A stretch of 64,000 nucleotides of DNA from Pseudomonas lalucatii (GCF_018398425.1 NZ_JADPMV010000002.1:124001-188000), one strand, 5' to 3'; positions 9,155-18,189 are shown, counted from the stretch's first letter. The notes: generated by a model from the letters alone, not told the origin. Program-made: numbers and translations.

Positions 9155-9250
9155 TGTTTCTCACAGGCAACAGAGCGCAGGAAGTCTAACGGCCACGGGC
9201 GAGAATGGAACAGTTCATGCCCTGCCCAGAGCCGCGGCGGCAGCGCTGAC

Positions 9251-11266
9251 TCACACCTGCAGCAGGCGCTCGCGCAGCTTCTGGATCTCGTCGCGCAACT
9301 GCGCCGCCGCCTCGAACTCCAGGTCGCGAGCCAGCGCGTACATCTTCTCCTCCAGCTGGCGGATGCGCTTGGTGATCTCGCTGGGCGAGCGCAGCTCGGC
9401 CTCGTAACGCGCGCTTTCCTCGGCAGCCTGGGCCATGCCCTTGCGCTTCTTGCTGCGCGAACCGGGCACCGTGGCGCCCTCGAGGATGTCCTGGACGTCC
9501 TTCTTGACCCCCTTGGGCACGATGCCATGGGCCTGGTTGAAGGCGATCTGCTTGTCGCGCCGGCGCTCGGTCTCGCCGATGGCGCGTTCCATGGAGCCGG
9601 TCATGCGGTCGGCGTAGAGGATCGCCTTGCCGTTGAGGTTGCGCGCCGCGCGGCCGATGGTCTGGATCAGCGAACGCTCGCTGCGCAGGAAACCCTCCTT
9701 GTCGGCGTCGAGGATGGCCACCAGGGACACCTCCGGCATGTCCAGGCCCTCGCGCAGCAGGTTGATGCCAACCAGCACGTCGAAGGCGCCGATGCGCAGG
9801 TCGCGGATGATCTCGACCCGCTCCACGGTGTCGATGTCCGAGTGCAGGTAGCGCACCTTGACGCCGTGGTCGGCCAGGTAGTCTGTGAGGTCCTCGGCCA
9901 TGCGCTTGGTCAATGTGGTGACCAACACCCGCTCCTCGACGGCCACGCGCTTGTGGATCTCCGAGAGCAGGTCGTCGACCTGGGTCAGGGCCGGGCGCAC
10001 CTCGACTTGCGGGTCGACCAGCCCGGTGGGGCGCACCACCTGCTCGATCACCCGCCCGGCGTGATCGGCCTCGTAGGGCCCGGGGGTGGCCGAGACGAAG
10101 ATGGTCTGCGGGCTGGCCGCCTCCCACTCCTCGAAACGCATGGGCCGGTTGTCCAAGGCCGAGGGCAGGCGGAAGCCGTATTCGACCAGGGTTTCCTTGC
10201 GCGAGCGGTCGCCCTTGTACATGGCCCCGACCTGGGGCACCGACACATGGGACTCGTCGATCACCAGCAGGGCCTGGTCCGGCAGGTAGTCGTAGAGGGT
10301 CGGCGGCGGCTCGCCGGGACCACGCCCGGAGAGGTAGCGCGAGTAGTTCTCGATGCCGTTGCAGTAGCCCAGCTCGAGGATCATCTCCAGGTCGAAGCGG
10401 GTGCGCTGCTCCAGGCGCTGGGCCTCGACCAGCTTGTTCGTACTGCGCAGGTAGTCCAGGCGCTCGGCCAGTTCGACCTTGATCGCATCGACCGCCTCCA
10501 GCAGGGTCTCGCGCGGGGTGACGTAGTGGCTCTTGGGGTAGAAGGTGAAGCGCGGCAGCCGGCGTATCACCTCGCCGGTCAGCGGGTCGAAGGCGGCGAT
10601 GCTCTCCACCTCGTCGTCGAACAGCTCGATGCGGATGGCTTCCAGGTCCGATTCGGCCGGGAAGATGTCGATCACGTCGCCGCGCACGCGGAAGCTGGCG
10701 CGGGCGAAGTCCATGTCGTTGCGCGTGTACTGCAGGTCGGCCAGGCGGCGCAGCAGGGCGCGCTGGTCCAGTTTGTCGCCGCGATCGACGTGCAGCACCA
10801 TCTTCAGGTAGGACTCGGGACTGCCCAGGCCGTAGATGCACGACACCGTGGTAACGATGATCGCATCCGGGCGCTCCAGTAGCGCCTTGGTCGCCGACAG
10901 GCGCATCTGCTCGATATGGTCGTTGATCGAGGCGTCCTTCTCGATGAAGGTGTCGGACGAGGGCACATAGGCCTCGGGCTGGTAGTAGTCGTAGTAGGAG
11001 ACGAAATACTCCACCGCGTTGTGCGGGAAGAACGCCTTGAACTCGCCGTAGAGTTGCGCCGCCAGGGTCTTGTTCGGCGCCAGCACCAGGGTCGGGCGCT
11101 GCACCTGGGCGATCACGTTGGCGATGCTGAAGGTCTTGCCCGAGCCGGTCACGCCGAGCAGGGTCTGGTGCGACAACCCCGCCTCCAGGCCCTCGACCAT
11201 CTGCCGAATCGCCTCCGGCTGATCGCCGGCCGGCTGGAATCGGGTGACCAGTTGGAACTCGGACAT
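9251..11266 (-). CDS. uvrB: Excinuclease ABC subunit B
   Basis: The 671-residue UvrB verifies DNA damage in nucleotide excision repair together with UvrA and UvrC. The Walker A motif LGVTGSGKT is near residue 40, the beta-hairpin region with [11 protein letters not shown] follows, DESHVSVPQ is the Walker B box, and a UVR domain ([24 protein letters not shown]) closes the protein. The start at 11266 ([10 protein letters not shown]) fits the family; an upstream in-frame start at 11314 adds 16 unrelated residues. No convincing LexA box was seen upstream. Confidence 0.97.
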   Translation of the reverse strand: MSEFQLVTRFQPAGDQPEAIRQMVEGLEAGLSHQTLLGVTGSGKTFSIANVIAQVQRPTLVLAPNKTLAAQLYGEFKAFFPHNAVEYFVSYYDYYQPEAYVPSSDTFIEKDASINDHIEQMRLSATKALLERPDAIIVTTVSCIYGLGSPESYLKMVLHVDRGDKLDQRALLRRLADLQYTRNDMDFARASFRVRGDVIDIFPAESDLEAIRIELFDDEVESIAAFDPLTGEVIRRLPRFTFYPKSHYVTPRETLLEAVDAIKVELAERLDYLRSTNKLVEAQRLEQRTRFDLEMILELGYCNGIENYSRYLSGRGPGEPPPTLYDYLPDQALLVIDESHVSVPQVGAMYKGDRSRKETLVEYGFRLPSALDNRPMRFEEWEAASPQTIFVSATPGPYEADHAGRVIEQVVRPTGLVDPQVEVRPALTQVDDLLSEIHKRVAVEERVLVTTLTKRMAEDLTDYLADHGVKVRYLHSDIDTVERVEIIRDLRIGAFDVLVGINLLREGLDMPEVSLVAILDADKEGFLRSERSLIQTIGRAARNLNGKAILYADRMTGSMERAIGETERRRDKQIAFNQAHGIVPKGVKKDVQDILEGATVPGSRSKKRKGMAQAAEESARYEAELRSPSEITKRIRQLEEKMYALARDLEFEAAAQLRDEIQKLRERLLQV

Positions 11267-11453
11267 AGCGGACCTCGACAAGCGGTTGTGACGCAGACGC
11301 AAAGCGTACGTCAAACCCGGTGAAAAGCGTGTGCCTGCTGTCGCGGCACATGACCTGGGTCGTTATACTAACGGCCCATTTGCGCAACCCCTAGCTGCAG
11401 TCGTAGCCGGGTGTTGCAGACACCCACCCCTCTTCCTCCGAGCTGCCGCATCC

Positions 11454-12650
11454 ATGAGTCTGTTCTCTGCCGTCGAAATGGCGCCGCGCGACCCGATCCT
11501 GGGCCTCAACGAAGCCTTCAACGCCGACACCCGCACCACCAAGGTCAACCTCGGCGTGGGCGTGTACACCAACGAAGAGGGGCGCATTCCGCTGCTGCGC
11601 GCGGTCGCCGAAGCCGAGAACGCACTGACCGCCAAGCACGCGCCGCGCGGCTACCTGCCGATCGAGGGCATCGCCGCCTACGACCAGGCCGTGCAGACCC
11701 TGCTGTTCGGCGCCGGTTCGGCCTTGATCAAGGACGGCCGGGTCATCACCGCCCAGGCCCTGGGCGGCACCGGCGCGCTGAAGATCGGCGCCGACTTCCT
11801 CAAGCGCCTGCTGCCGGACGCCACCGTGGCCATCAGCGACCCGAGCTGGGAGAACCACCGCGCACTGTTCGAAGCCGCCGGCTTCCCGGTGCGCAACTAC
11901 CGCTACTACGACGCCTTCAGCAACGGCGTCAACCGCGGCGGCCTGCTGGAAGACCTGAAGAACCTGCCGGCACGCTCCATCGTGGTGCTGCACGCCTGCT
12001 GCCACAACCCGACCGGGGTCGACCTGGGCATGGACGACTGGCAGGCCGTGCTGGAGATCGTCCGCGAGCGCGAGCACGTGCCCTTCCTCGACATCGCCTA
12101 CCAGGGTTTCGGCGACGGCATCGAGGAAGACGCCGCCGCCGTGCGCCTGTTCGCCCAGTCGGGGCTGACCTTCTTCGTCTCCAGCTCCTTCTCCAAGTCC
12201 TTCTCGCTGTACGGCGAGCGGGTCGGCGCGCTGAGCATAGTCACCGGCTCGCAGGACGAGACCGGCCGCGTGCTGTCGCAGCTCAAGCGGGTGATCCGCA
12301 CCAACTACTCCAACCCGCCGACCCACGGCGCCAGCGTGGTCGCCGCGGTGCTGGGCAGCCCCGAGCTGCGTGCCATGTGGGAGGCCGAGCTGGGCGAGAT
12401 GCGCGAGCGCATCCGCGGCATGCGCCTGGCCATGGTCGAACAGCTGGCGGCCCTGGATGCCAAGCGCGACTTCGGCTTCGTCGCCCAGCAGCGCGGCATG
12501 TTCTCCTACTCCGGCCTGACCACCGAGCAGGTGGAGCGCCTGAAGAGCGAATTCGCCATCTACGCGGTCGGCACCGGACGCATCTGCGTGGCGGCCCTGA
12601 ACCAGCGCAACCTGCCGTTCGTCACCCAGGCCATCGCCCAGGTCCTCTGA
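11454..12650 (+). CDS. Aromatic/aspartate amino acid aminotransferase (AspC/TyrB type)
   Basis: The 398-residue PLP enzyme of aminotransferase subgroup I-alpha moves amino groups between aspartate or aromatic amino acids and 2-oxoglutarate. It shows the family N-terminus (MSLFSAVEMAPRDPILGLNEAF), the LGGTGALK motif, HACCHNPTG, the PLP-anchoring region DIAYQGFG, and the Schiff-base lysine in SSSFSKSFSLYGERVG. The final Arg for substrate carboxylate lies in TGRICVAALN. Motif evidence does not separate AspC from TyrB activity. It is divergent from uvrB. Confidence 0.92.
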   Translation: MSLFSAVEMAPRDPILGLNEAFNADTRTTKVNLGVGVYTNEEGRIPLLRAVAEAENALTAKHAPRGYLPIEGIAAYDQAVQTLLFGAGSALIKDGRVITAQALGGTGALKIGADFLKRLLPDATVAISDPSWENHRALFEAAGFPVRNYRYYDAFSNGVNRGGLLEDLKNLPARSIVVLHACCHNPTGVDLGMDDWQAVLEIVREREHVPFLDIAYQGFGDGIEEDAAAVRLFAQSGLTFFVSSSFSKSFSLYGERVGALSIVTGSQDETGRVLSQLKRVIRTNYSNPPTHGASVVAAVLGSPELRAMWEAELGEMRERIRGMRLAMVEQLAALDAKRDFGFVAQQRGMFSYSGLTTEQVERLKSEFAIYAVGTGRICVAALNQRNLPFVTQAIAQVL

Positions 12651-12675
12651 GTCGAGACGGGAAGTCGGCAGAGGC

Positions 12676-12703
12676 TTGACTTCCCCTTTTTAATCAGTAG
12701 GAT
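12676..12703 (+). promoter_or_regulatory. Promoter of tRNA-Asn
   Basis: TTGACT (12676-12681) and TAGGAT (12698-12703) are separated by 16 bases and end 12 bases before the mature tRNA, a normal arrangement for a tRNA promoter. Confidence 0.6.
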
Positions 12704-12715
12704 ACGCCCCGTTGT

Positions 12716-12791
12716 TCCGCGATAGCTCAGTCGGTAGAGCAAATGACTGTTAATCATTGGGTCCCTGGTTCGAGTCCAGGTCGCGGAGCCA
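12716..12791 (+). tRNA. tRNA-Asn (GTT)
   Basis: The 76-base cloverleaf begins TCCGCGATAGCTCAGTCG and ends TCGCGGAGCCA with encoded CCA. The anticodon loop CTGTTAA gives anticodon GTT. It has its own promoter and a strong terminator. Confidence 0.97.
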
Positions 12792-12878
12792 AATTCAAGA
12801 AACCCGGTCAATAGGCCGGGTTTTTTTATTGTCTGATGGACGCTCACCAGGGACCATGTCCCAGGTTATTCGCTACGC
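12771..12878 (+). repeat. Direct repeat, copy 1: tRNA-Asn 3' end plus terminator plus flank
   Basis: This stretch recurs about 150 bases further on. It comprises the T-arm and acceptor end of tRNA-Asn, the terminator and about 45 downstream bases (CGCTCACCAGGGACCATGTC). Confidence 0.75.
12800..12830 (+). terminator. Rho-independent terminator of tRNA-Asn
   Basis: The arms AAACCCGG (12800-12807) and CCGGGTTT (12816-12823) form a hairpin followed by a run of T ending TTTTTTTATT. Confidence 0.9.
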
Positions 12879-12922
12879 TCACCCCTGCGGGGCCGCGCTG
12901 AAGCGCGTTCGGCTTGCGCCGT

Positions 12923-13028
12923 CGAGTCCAGGCCGCGGAGCCGAATTCGAAAGCCTCGCTTAATACCGGGGCTTTTTTGTCTCCGCCGGACGCTCGCCAG
13001 GGACTGTGTCCACGGTTACTCGGCTCGC
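12923..13028 (+). repeat. Direct repeat, copy 2: degenerate tRNA-Asn 3' remnant
   Basis: Starting CGAGTCCAGGCCGCGGAGCC, this matches the tRNA-Asn 3' end at 25 of the first 28 bases, keeps a weakened terminator hairpin ending GGGGCTTTTTT, and continues with CGCTCGCCAGGGAC. It lacks the 5' two thirds of a tRNA, so it is not a functional tRNA gene. Confidence 0.75.
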
Positions 13029-13058
13029 GCAGGCCGTGTCCGAGCCTGTCCCGGACAC

Positions 13059-13087
13059 AAGAAGGCCGGTCATCGACCGGCCTTCTT
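13059..13087 (-). terminator. Hairpin after comEA
   Basis: A perfect inverted repeat with 13-base arms and a three-base ATC loop lies 16 bases beyond the comEA stop. The T tract is short, so termination on the minus strand is likely but not certain. Confidence 0.65.
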
Positions 13088-13102
13088 CGCCACTGCGCTC
13101 GG

Positions 13103-13426
13103 CTAGTTGACGCTCAGCTTGTCGCGGTTCTTCGCCAGAGTGGCCTCGCCTATCCCCTTGACCTCCAGCAGCTCGTCGACCGAGGCGAACGGGCCGTTGG
13201 CCTCGCGGTACTCGACGATAGCCCTGGCCTTCACCTCACCGATGCCGCTCAGCTCGCGTTGCAGCGTCGTGGCGTCGGCGGTATTGAGGTTGATCCTGCC
13301 GACCTCGGCCGCCTGGACCGCAACCGGCTTGTCCGGGGCGCTCTTGGCCGGTTCGGCGGCCTGGGCGGCGAAGGAGGAAAGGGTCAGGAAGGCAGCCAGC
13401 AGGGAAGCGATATAGCCTTTGTGCAT
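13103..13426 (-). CDS. comEA: ComEA family helix-hairpin-helix DNA-binding protein
   Basis: The 107-residue protein starts with a signal peptide ([23 protein letters not shown]) and ends with a double helix-hairpin-helix: [20 protein letters not shown] and [14 protein letters not shown]. Such proteins bind incoming double-stranded DNA in the periplasm; in Pseudomonas the role in DNA uptake is assumed from the family. The start at 13426 has AAGGAA upstream; an upstream in-frame start at 13498 would bury the signal peptide. Confidence 0.9.
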   Translation of the reverse strand: MHKGYIASLLAAFLTLSSFAAQAAEPAKSAPDKPVAVQAAEVGRINLNTADATTLQRELSGIGEVKARAIVEYREANGPFASVDELLEVKGIGEATLAKNRDKLSVN

Positions 13427-13694
13427 GATGAAATTCCTTTTAGGTAATAGTCGAACCGTCACTGTCCGGCGCGGACTTCCAAGCGCCGCGCATTTCACGT
13501 TAGCCGCCGCGCCGGCACTGTCAAATCACCGTACAAACGCCCTGTGGCAGCACCCCTGGCCACATTCCCCCGCCTGCTGGCGTACGGCCAATGATGCACC
13601 CTGACTATCGAATCAATTCCAGAATTTGATTTTATCAATCAACGCGGCACCACTAATCTGAGCCTCGACAACGCAGCGCGCATCCGAGGCCGAC
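13427..13694. other. A+T-rich divergent intergenic region
   Basis: This 268-base gap separates divergent comEA and the DUF2061 gene. The A+T-rich core around 13608-13645 carries a small palindrome TTGAT-TTT-ATCAA (13626-13638) and nearby AATCAATTC/GAATTTGATT half-sites. It could be a regulator site, but no assignable promoter pair is clear. Confidence 0.4.
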
Positions 13695-13901
13695 ATGCTC
13701 AAGACCCTGACCTTTACCCTGATGCACTTCTGCATCGCCTTCGGGGTGACCTATGCCCTGACCGGCAGCGTGGCAGCCAGCGGCCTGATCGCAGCCATCG
13801 AACCCCTGTGCAACTCGGTCGGTTTCTACTGTCATGAAAGGATCTGGCAACGCTTCGAACGCGGCCAGGGTCACAGGATCGAACGGCCGGCTCACGCCTG
13901 A
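13695..13901 (+). CDS. DUF2061 domain small membrane protein
   Basis: The 68-residue protein contains two hydrophobic segments (FTLMHFCIAFGVTYALTG and GLIAAIEPLCNSVGFYCHE) and the conserved CHERIW pattern of DUF2061 (residues about 45-52). The function of this family is unknown. The start codon is at 13695 with GAGGCCG upstream. It stands alone between comEA and a GNAT gene. Confidence 0.8.
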   Translation: MLKTLTFTLMHFCIAFGVTYALTGSVAASGLIAAIEPLCNSVGFYCHERIWQRFERGQGHRIERPAHA

Positions 13902-14062
13902 CTGCATCACCAGACCTGACCCCCCGCCGCGCTGCCGGCACCGGGCAAACCGGCGCCAGAGGCAGCGACACCGCAGCCCGCCGGCGCGCAGCGTCGCAAT
14001 GGTTGCCTTGGGGCCCCGCGAAGCGGCATGCTCGACCTCTTTACCGGTCACAAGGAGCGACC

Positions 14063-14551
14063 ATGAGCCAGCTGCAGATCCGCCCCGCCCAACCCGCAGA
14101 CACCGACCTGATTCTCGCGCTGATCCGCGAGCTGGCCGCCTACGAGAAGCTTGGCGATCAGGTGGTCGCCCAGCCGGCACAGTTGCTCGAACACCTGTTC
14201 GGTCCGCGCCCCCATGCCGAAGTACTGATCGGCGAGGTGGACGGCCAGGCCGCCGGTTTTGCCCTGTTCTTCCACAACTTTTCGACCTTCCTCGGCCAAC
14301 CCGGCATCTACCTCGAGGACCTCTACGTGCGTCCCGCCGCACGCGGCGCTGGCCTCGGCAAGGCACTGCTCACGCGGCTGGCGAGCCTGGCGGTCGAGCG
14401 CGGCTGCGGCCGCCTGGACTGGGGGGTACTGAACTGGAACGAGCCGGCCCTCGGCTTCTACCGCAGCCTCGGCGCCCGGCCACAGGATGGCTGGACGAAC
14501 TATCGCCTGAGCGGCGCGGCGCTGCGGGCATTGGCGGAAAAACCGGCCTGA
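14063..14551 (+). CDS. GNAT family N-acetyltransferase
   Basis: The 162-residue protein shows the GNAT fold: IRPAQPADTDLILALIRELAAYEKL at the N-terminus, LEDLYVRPAARGAGLGKAL as the acetyl-CoA binding motif A, and VLNWNEPALGFYRSLGA as motif B. The layout (AAYEKL, FFHNFSTF) resembles diamine/thialysine acetyltransferase (SSAT-like) members, so a small amine substrate is possible. AAGGAG precedes the ATG at 14063. Confidence 0.9.
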   Translation: MSQLQIRPAQPADTDLILALIRELAAYEKLGDQVVAQPAQLLEHLFGPRPHAEVLIGEVDGQAAGFALFFHNFSTFLGQPGIYLEDLYVRPAARGAGLGKALLTRLASLAVERGCGRLDWGVLNWNEPALGFYRSLGARPQDGWTNYRLSGAALRALAEKPA

Positions 14552-14625
14552 ACGGCACTCGCTCGGCTAGGCGCTGTCATAAGGCGCGTATTCACTCGGC
14601 CCATCCTTCACCCAGGGACTCCAGC

Positions 14626-15933
14626 ATGCCGTTCCTCCCTCGCCTCGCCGCCCTGCTCGGCGGCCTGCTCATCGCCGCGCCCCTCTGGGCCGCCGACATC
14701 GACGCCCTCGACTACGGCTACCCGCTGAGCAACCCGTTCGAGGCCACCATCGCCACCACGCCGCCGGCGCTGCGCCCGGCGCTGCCGGCCGATGGCGACA
14801 TCGAACAGGGCGACTACAAGGTTAGGCTGCGCCCGGAACGGCAGTTCGAGGTGCCGGAGAACTTCTGGTCGGTGACCAAGCTGGGCTATCGCCTGGCCCA
14901 GCAGGACGGCGAGGCGCCACTGATCTTCATCATCGCCGGCACCGGCGCGCATTACAGCAACGCCACCATGGAGTACCTGAAGAAGCTGTTCTACGGCGCC
15001 GGCTACCATGTGGTGCAACTGTCGTCGCCGACCAGCTACGACTTCATGACCGCCGCCTCGCGCTACGCCACGCCGGGCTTCTCCAGCGACGATGCCGACG
15101 ACCTGTACCGGGTGATGCAGGCGGTACGCGCCCAGCATCCCCGGCTGGCGGTCAGCGAATACCTCCTGACCGGCTACAGCCTGGGCGGCCTGCAGGCCGC
15201 CTTCGTCAGCCAACTGGACGAAACCCGGCGCAGCTTCAACTTCAAGCGCGTGCTGCTGCTCAACCCGCCGGTCAACCTCTACACCTCGATCAGCAACCTC
15301 GACCGCCTGGTGCAGACCCGGGTCGAAGGCATCGACAGCACCACCACCTTCTACGAGCTGGTGCTGGGCAAGCTGACCCGCTACTTCCAGACCCAGGGTT
15401 ATATCGACCTCAACGAGGCGCTGCTCTACGACTTCCAGCAATCGGCAGAACAGCTCTCCGACGAGCAGATGGCCATGCTGATCGGCGCGGTGTTCCGCTT
15501 CGCCGCCGCCGACATCGCCTTCACCTCGGACCTGATCAACCGTCGCGGCCTGATCACCCCGGTCGGCCAGCCGATCGGCGAAGGCACCAGCCTCACGCCC
15601 TTCTTCAAGCGCGCCCTGCAGTGCGACTTCGACTGCTATATCGGCGAACAGCTGATCCCCATGTGGCGGGCGCGGCACAACGGCGGCAGCCTCAGCCAGC
15701 TGATCGACCAGGTCAGCCTCTACGCCCTGGAGGACTACCTGAAGAGCAGCGACAAGATCGCCGTGATGCACAACGCCGATGACCCGATCCTCGGTCGCGG
15801 CGACCTGGGCTTCCTGCGCCGCACCCTGGGCGACCGCCTGACCGTCTACCCCCTGGGTGGGCACTGCGGCAACCTCAACTACCGCGTCAACAGCGACGCC
15901 ATGCTGGAGTTCTTCCGTGGCCAAGCCTTCTAG
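14626..15933 (+). CDS. Exported alpha/beta hydrolase-fold protein paired with mlaA
   Basis: The 435-residue protein begins with a signal peptide (LAALLGGLLIAAPLWAADI). It carries an alpha/beta-hydrolase nucleophile elbow GYSLGG near residue 185, a late Asp (NADDPILG) and a His (LGGHCGNL), so a Ser-Asp-His triad is plausible in the periplasm. An oxyanion-side motif IIAGTGAHYSN lies earlier. No kinase motifs are seen. Its end overlaps the mlaA start by 17 bases, indicating co-translation and a likely joint role at the cell envelope. The substrate is unknown. Confidence 0.8.
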   Translation: MPFLPRLAALLGGLLIAAPLWAADIDALDYGYPLSNPFEATIATTPPALRPALPADGDIEQGDYKVRLRPERQFEVPENFWSVTKLGYRLAQQDGEAPLIFIIAGTGAHYSNATMEYLKKLFYGAGYHVVQLSSPTSYDFMTAASRYATPGFSSDDADDLYRVMQAVRAQHPRLAVSEYLLTGYSLGGLQAAFVSQLDETRRSFNFKRVLLLNPPVNLYTSISNLDRLVQTRVEGIDSTTTFYELVLGKLTRYFQTQGYIDLNEALLYDFQQSAEQLSDEQMAMLIGAVFRFAAADIAFTSDLINRRGLITPVGQPIGEGTSLTPFFKRALQCDFDCYIGEQLIPMWRARHNGGSLSQLIDQVSLYALEDYLKSSDKIAVMHNADDPILGRGDLGFLRRTLGDRLTVYPLGGHCGNLNYRVNSDAMLEFFRGQAF

Positions 15934-16699
15934 CGCCCTGCTGCTGTCCACCCTGCTGATGCTGGCCGCCGGTGGCGCGGCCCAGGCCCAGCACGAACTG
16001 GACGACGACGGCTTCACCCAACCCCTGCAGCACCTGCAGTTCAACCCGCGGCTGGACCAGCGCGAGTTCGAGCGCTCGACCCTCGGCGCGCTGAATGTCT
16101 ACGATCCGCTGGAATCGTGGAATCGGCGGGTCTACCACTTCAACTACCGTTTCGACGAATGGCTCTTCCTGCCACTGGTGGACGGCTACCGCTACGTCAC
16201 TCCGGACCTGGTGGAGACCGGCGTCAGCAACTTCTTCGGCAACCTCGGCGAGGTGCCCACGCTGTTCAACAGCCTGCTGCAACTCAAGGGCCAGCGCGCC
16301 ATGCGCACCACCGCACGGCTGCTGTTCAACACCCTCATCGGCGTCGGCGGCCTGTGGGACCCGGCCAGTCGCATGGGCCTGCCCCGGCAGGCAGAAGACT
16401 TCGGCCAGACCCTGGGCTTCTACGGCCTGCCCGCCGGCCCCTACCTGATGCTGCCGCTGCTCGGTCCCTCCAACCTGCGCGACAGCGGCGGCCTGGTGGT
16501 GGACTTCAACCTCGACAGCAGCATCAACCTGCTCAACGTCGCCGCCGTCAGTAGCGCTCACCCAGAGGTCACCCTGCTGAAGGTGGTCGACGAGCGCTCG
16601 ACCGTCAACTTCCGCTACGGCCAGCTCAACAGCCCTTTCGAGTACGAGAAGCTGCGCTACTTCTACACCGAGGCGCGCGCGCTGCAGATCGCCGAATAG
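15917..16699 (+). CDS. mlaA: MlaA family outer-membrane lipid asymmetry protein (VacJ)
   Basis: The 260-residue product matches MlaA, which removes misplaced phospholipids from the outer leaflet of the outer membrane with OmpC-like porins and hands them to MlaC. Diagnostic stretches are DPLESWNRRVYHFNYRFDEW, TGVSNFFGNLGEVPTLFNS and a glycine-rich central ring region. The start is a GTG at 15917 inside the end of the preceding gene. The signal region (LLLSTLLMLAAGGAAQAQ) contains no cysteine, so it lacks the lipobox normally seen in MlaA lipoproteins. Other mla genes are not in the window. Confidence 0.88.
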   Translation: MAKPSSALLLSTLLMLAAGGAAQAQHELDDDGFTQPLQHLQFNPRLDQREFERSTLGALNVYDPLESWNRRVYHFNYRFDEWLFLPLVDGYRYVTPDLVETGVSNFFGNLGEVPTLFNSLLQLKGQRAMRTTARLLFNTLIGVGGLWDPASRMGLPRQAEDFGQTLGFYGLPAGPYLMLPLLGPSNLRDSGGLVVDFNLDSSINLLNVAAVSSAHPEVTLLKVVDERSTVNFRYGQLNSPFEYEKLRYFYTEARALQIAE

Positions 16700-16710
16700 C
16701 CCCGGCCTTG

Positions 16711-16731
16711 ACCCCGGGGCCGCCCCGGGGT
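16711..16731 (+). terminator. Hairpin after mlaA
   Basis: Perfect 9-base arms ACCCCGGGG/CCCCGGGGT around a CCG loop follow the mlaA stop by 12 bases. The T tract is very short (TTG), so this may be only a partial terminator. Confidence 0.5.
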
Positions 16732-16771
16732 TGTAGCCTGGCACCGCCTCGACCTTTCAGGAGCCCATGCC

Positions 16772-17215
16772 ATGCGCGTCGCCCAACTGGCCAAAGCGGC
16801 CGCCGTCAGCGCCGAGACCGTGCGCCACTACACCGACCTGGGCCTGCTGCGCCCCGGCCGCGAACCGCACAACGGCTACCAGCGCTACGACGCAGGCGAC
16901 CTGCAGCGCCTGCGCTTCATCGCCCGCGCTCGACGCCTGGGCTTCAGCCTCAAGGACGTGCAGCTGATCCTCGCCCGCGCCGAGCACGGGGCCGAACACT
17001 GCGGCGAGGTACGCGACCTGCTCGGCGAGCGCCTGCAGGCCCTGCAGGCGCACATCGACGAGTGCCAGCGCCTGGCCCGGGTGATGCGCGACGCCCTCGA
17101 CGACTGGGCCGACAAGCCGCACTGCGCGCCGGATGGCCGGGCCATCTGCCGCTTGATCGAAGACTTCGAGGCACCCGAGGAACAGCGCCCGGCGACGCCC
17201 TGCCCGGCCCACTAA
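16772..17215 (+). CDS. MerR family transcriptional regulator, metal-sensor-like
   Basis: The 147-residue protein has the MerR winged helix (RVAQLAKAAAVSAETVRHYTDLGLLRPGR) and a dimerisation helix. Cysteines at about residues 77, 98, 118 and 126 include an arrangement (HC ... HCAPDGRAIC) like the metal-binding loop of ZntR/CadR-type sensors, so zinc, cadmium or lead could be the ligand. No efflux pump gene is next to it, which leaves the target open. It is followed after about 100 bases by a pirin gene on the same strand. Confidence 0.85.
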   Translation: MRVAQLAKAAAVSAETVRHYTDLGLLRPGREPHNGYQRYDAGDLQRLRFIARARRLGFSLKDVQLILARAEHGAEHCGEVRDLLGERLQALQAHIDECQRLARVMRDALDDWADKPHCAPDGRAICRLIEDFEAPEEQRPATPCPAH

Positions 17216-17312
17216 AGCATCTAGTTAATCGATGCTTATCCCGCGAATTTCGCGACCATCCATTCGATTTTCAGGCATAGGATGGGCACATTCCACTTCG
17301 AGGAGGTGCTCC

Positions 17313-18167
17313 ATGAATGCTCTGCGCAGCGTGCTGTCCATCCATCCCGGCCAGGCGGCCTCCGACGGCGCCGGGGTGCGCCTGACCCGGGTGATAGGCG
17401 GTGCTGGGATCGAGCGCTTCGATCCCTTTCTGATGCTCGACGAGTTCGGCTCCGACAACCCGGACGACTATATCGCCGGTTTTCCGTCGCACCCGCACCG
17501 CGGCTTCGAGACCATCACCTACATGCTCGCCGGAAGCATGCGCCACGAGGACCACCTGGGCAACGTCGGCCTGCTGCAGAGCGGCGGCGTGCAGTGGATG
17601 ACCGCCGCCCGCGGCATCATCCACAGCGAGATGCCCGAGCAGGAACAGGGGGTGATGCGCGGCTTCCAGCTGTGGCTGAACCTGCCGAGTCAGGAGAAGC
17701 TCGGCGCACCCGGCTACCGCGACATCCCGGCCGCCGAGATCCCGCGCCTGACCACCGCCGGCGGCGTCGAGGTGGTGGTGATCGCCGGCCAGTTCGACGA
17801 CGGCCAGGTGCAGCAGAGCGGCGCGGTGCAGCGCCCGCATACCGAGCCGCAGCTGTTCGACCTGCACCTGCCGGCCGGCGGCCGGATCGCGCCCCGCCTG
17901 GTCGACGGCCACCGCGCGCTGCTCTATGTCTACGAAGGCGAGCTGCAACTGCCGAGCGCAACCCCCAAGACCGTGGCCGCCGGGCGCCTGGTGCGCCTGT
18001 CCGATGAGGGTGAACTGCAGCTGGCGAGCAGCCAGGGTGCCCGCCTGCTGCTGATCGCCGGCAAGCCGCTGAACGAGCCGATCGTGCAGTACGGCCCCTT
18101 CGTGATGAACAGCCGGGAGGAGATCGAGCAGGCGCTGCGCGACTACCGCGACGGCGTGCTGGCCTGA
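17313..18167 (+). CDS. Pirin family protein
   Basis: The 284-residue bicupin has the pirin hallmarks: FDPFLMLDEFGSDNPDDYIAGFPSHPHRGFETITYMLAG, with metal-ligand His residues HPHRG and HEDHLG, and GGVQWMTAARGIIHSEMP. Pirins bind iron and some act as quercetinases or as regulators; the role here is unknown. The start at 17313 follows GGAGGT; a longer frame back to 17232 lacks pirin homology. Confidence 0.92.
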   Translation: MNALRSVLSIHPGQAASDGAGVRLTRVIGGAGIERFDPFLMLDEFGSDNPDDYIAGFPSHPHRGFETITYMLAGSMRHEDHLGNVGLLQSGGVQWMTAARGIIHSEMPEQEQGVMRGFQLWLNLPSQEKLGAPGYRDIPAAEIPRLTTAGGVEVVVIAGQFDDGQVQQSGAVQRPHTEPQLFDLHLPAGGRIAPRLVDGHRALLYVYEGELQLPSATPKTVAAGRLVRLSDEGELQLASSQGARLLLIAGKPLNEPIVQYGPFVMNSREEIEQALRDYRDGVLA

Positions 18168-18189
18168 GACCGTTGGAAGGACGGCGGCG

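Noticed and set aside
11267..11453. LexA (SOS) box between uvrB and the aminotransferase gene
   Set aside because: No CTGT-N8-ACAG palindrome is present in this divergent region.
12923..12960. Second tRNA-Asn gene
   Set aside because: Only the T-arm and acceptor 3' part are present and diverged; D-arm and anticodon arm are missing.
14626..15933. Serine/threonine kinase label for the hydrolase-fold gene before mlaA
   Set aside because: Genes of this type are sometimes labelled as kinases, but I see no glycine-rich loop, catalytic HRD-type loop or DFG; the GYSLGG elbow fits an alpha/beta hydrolase.
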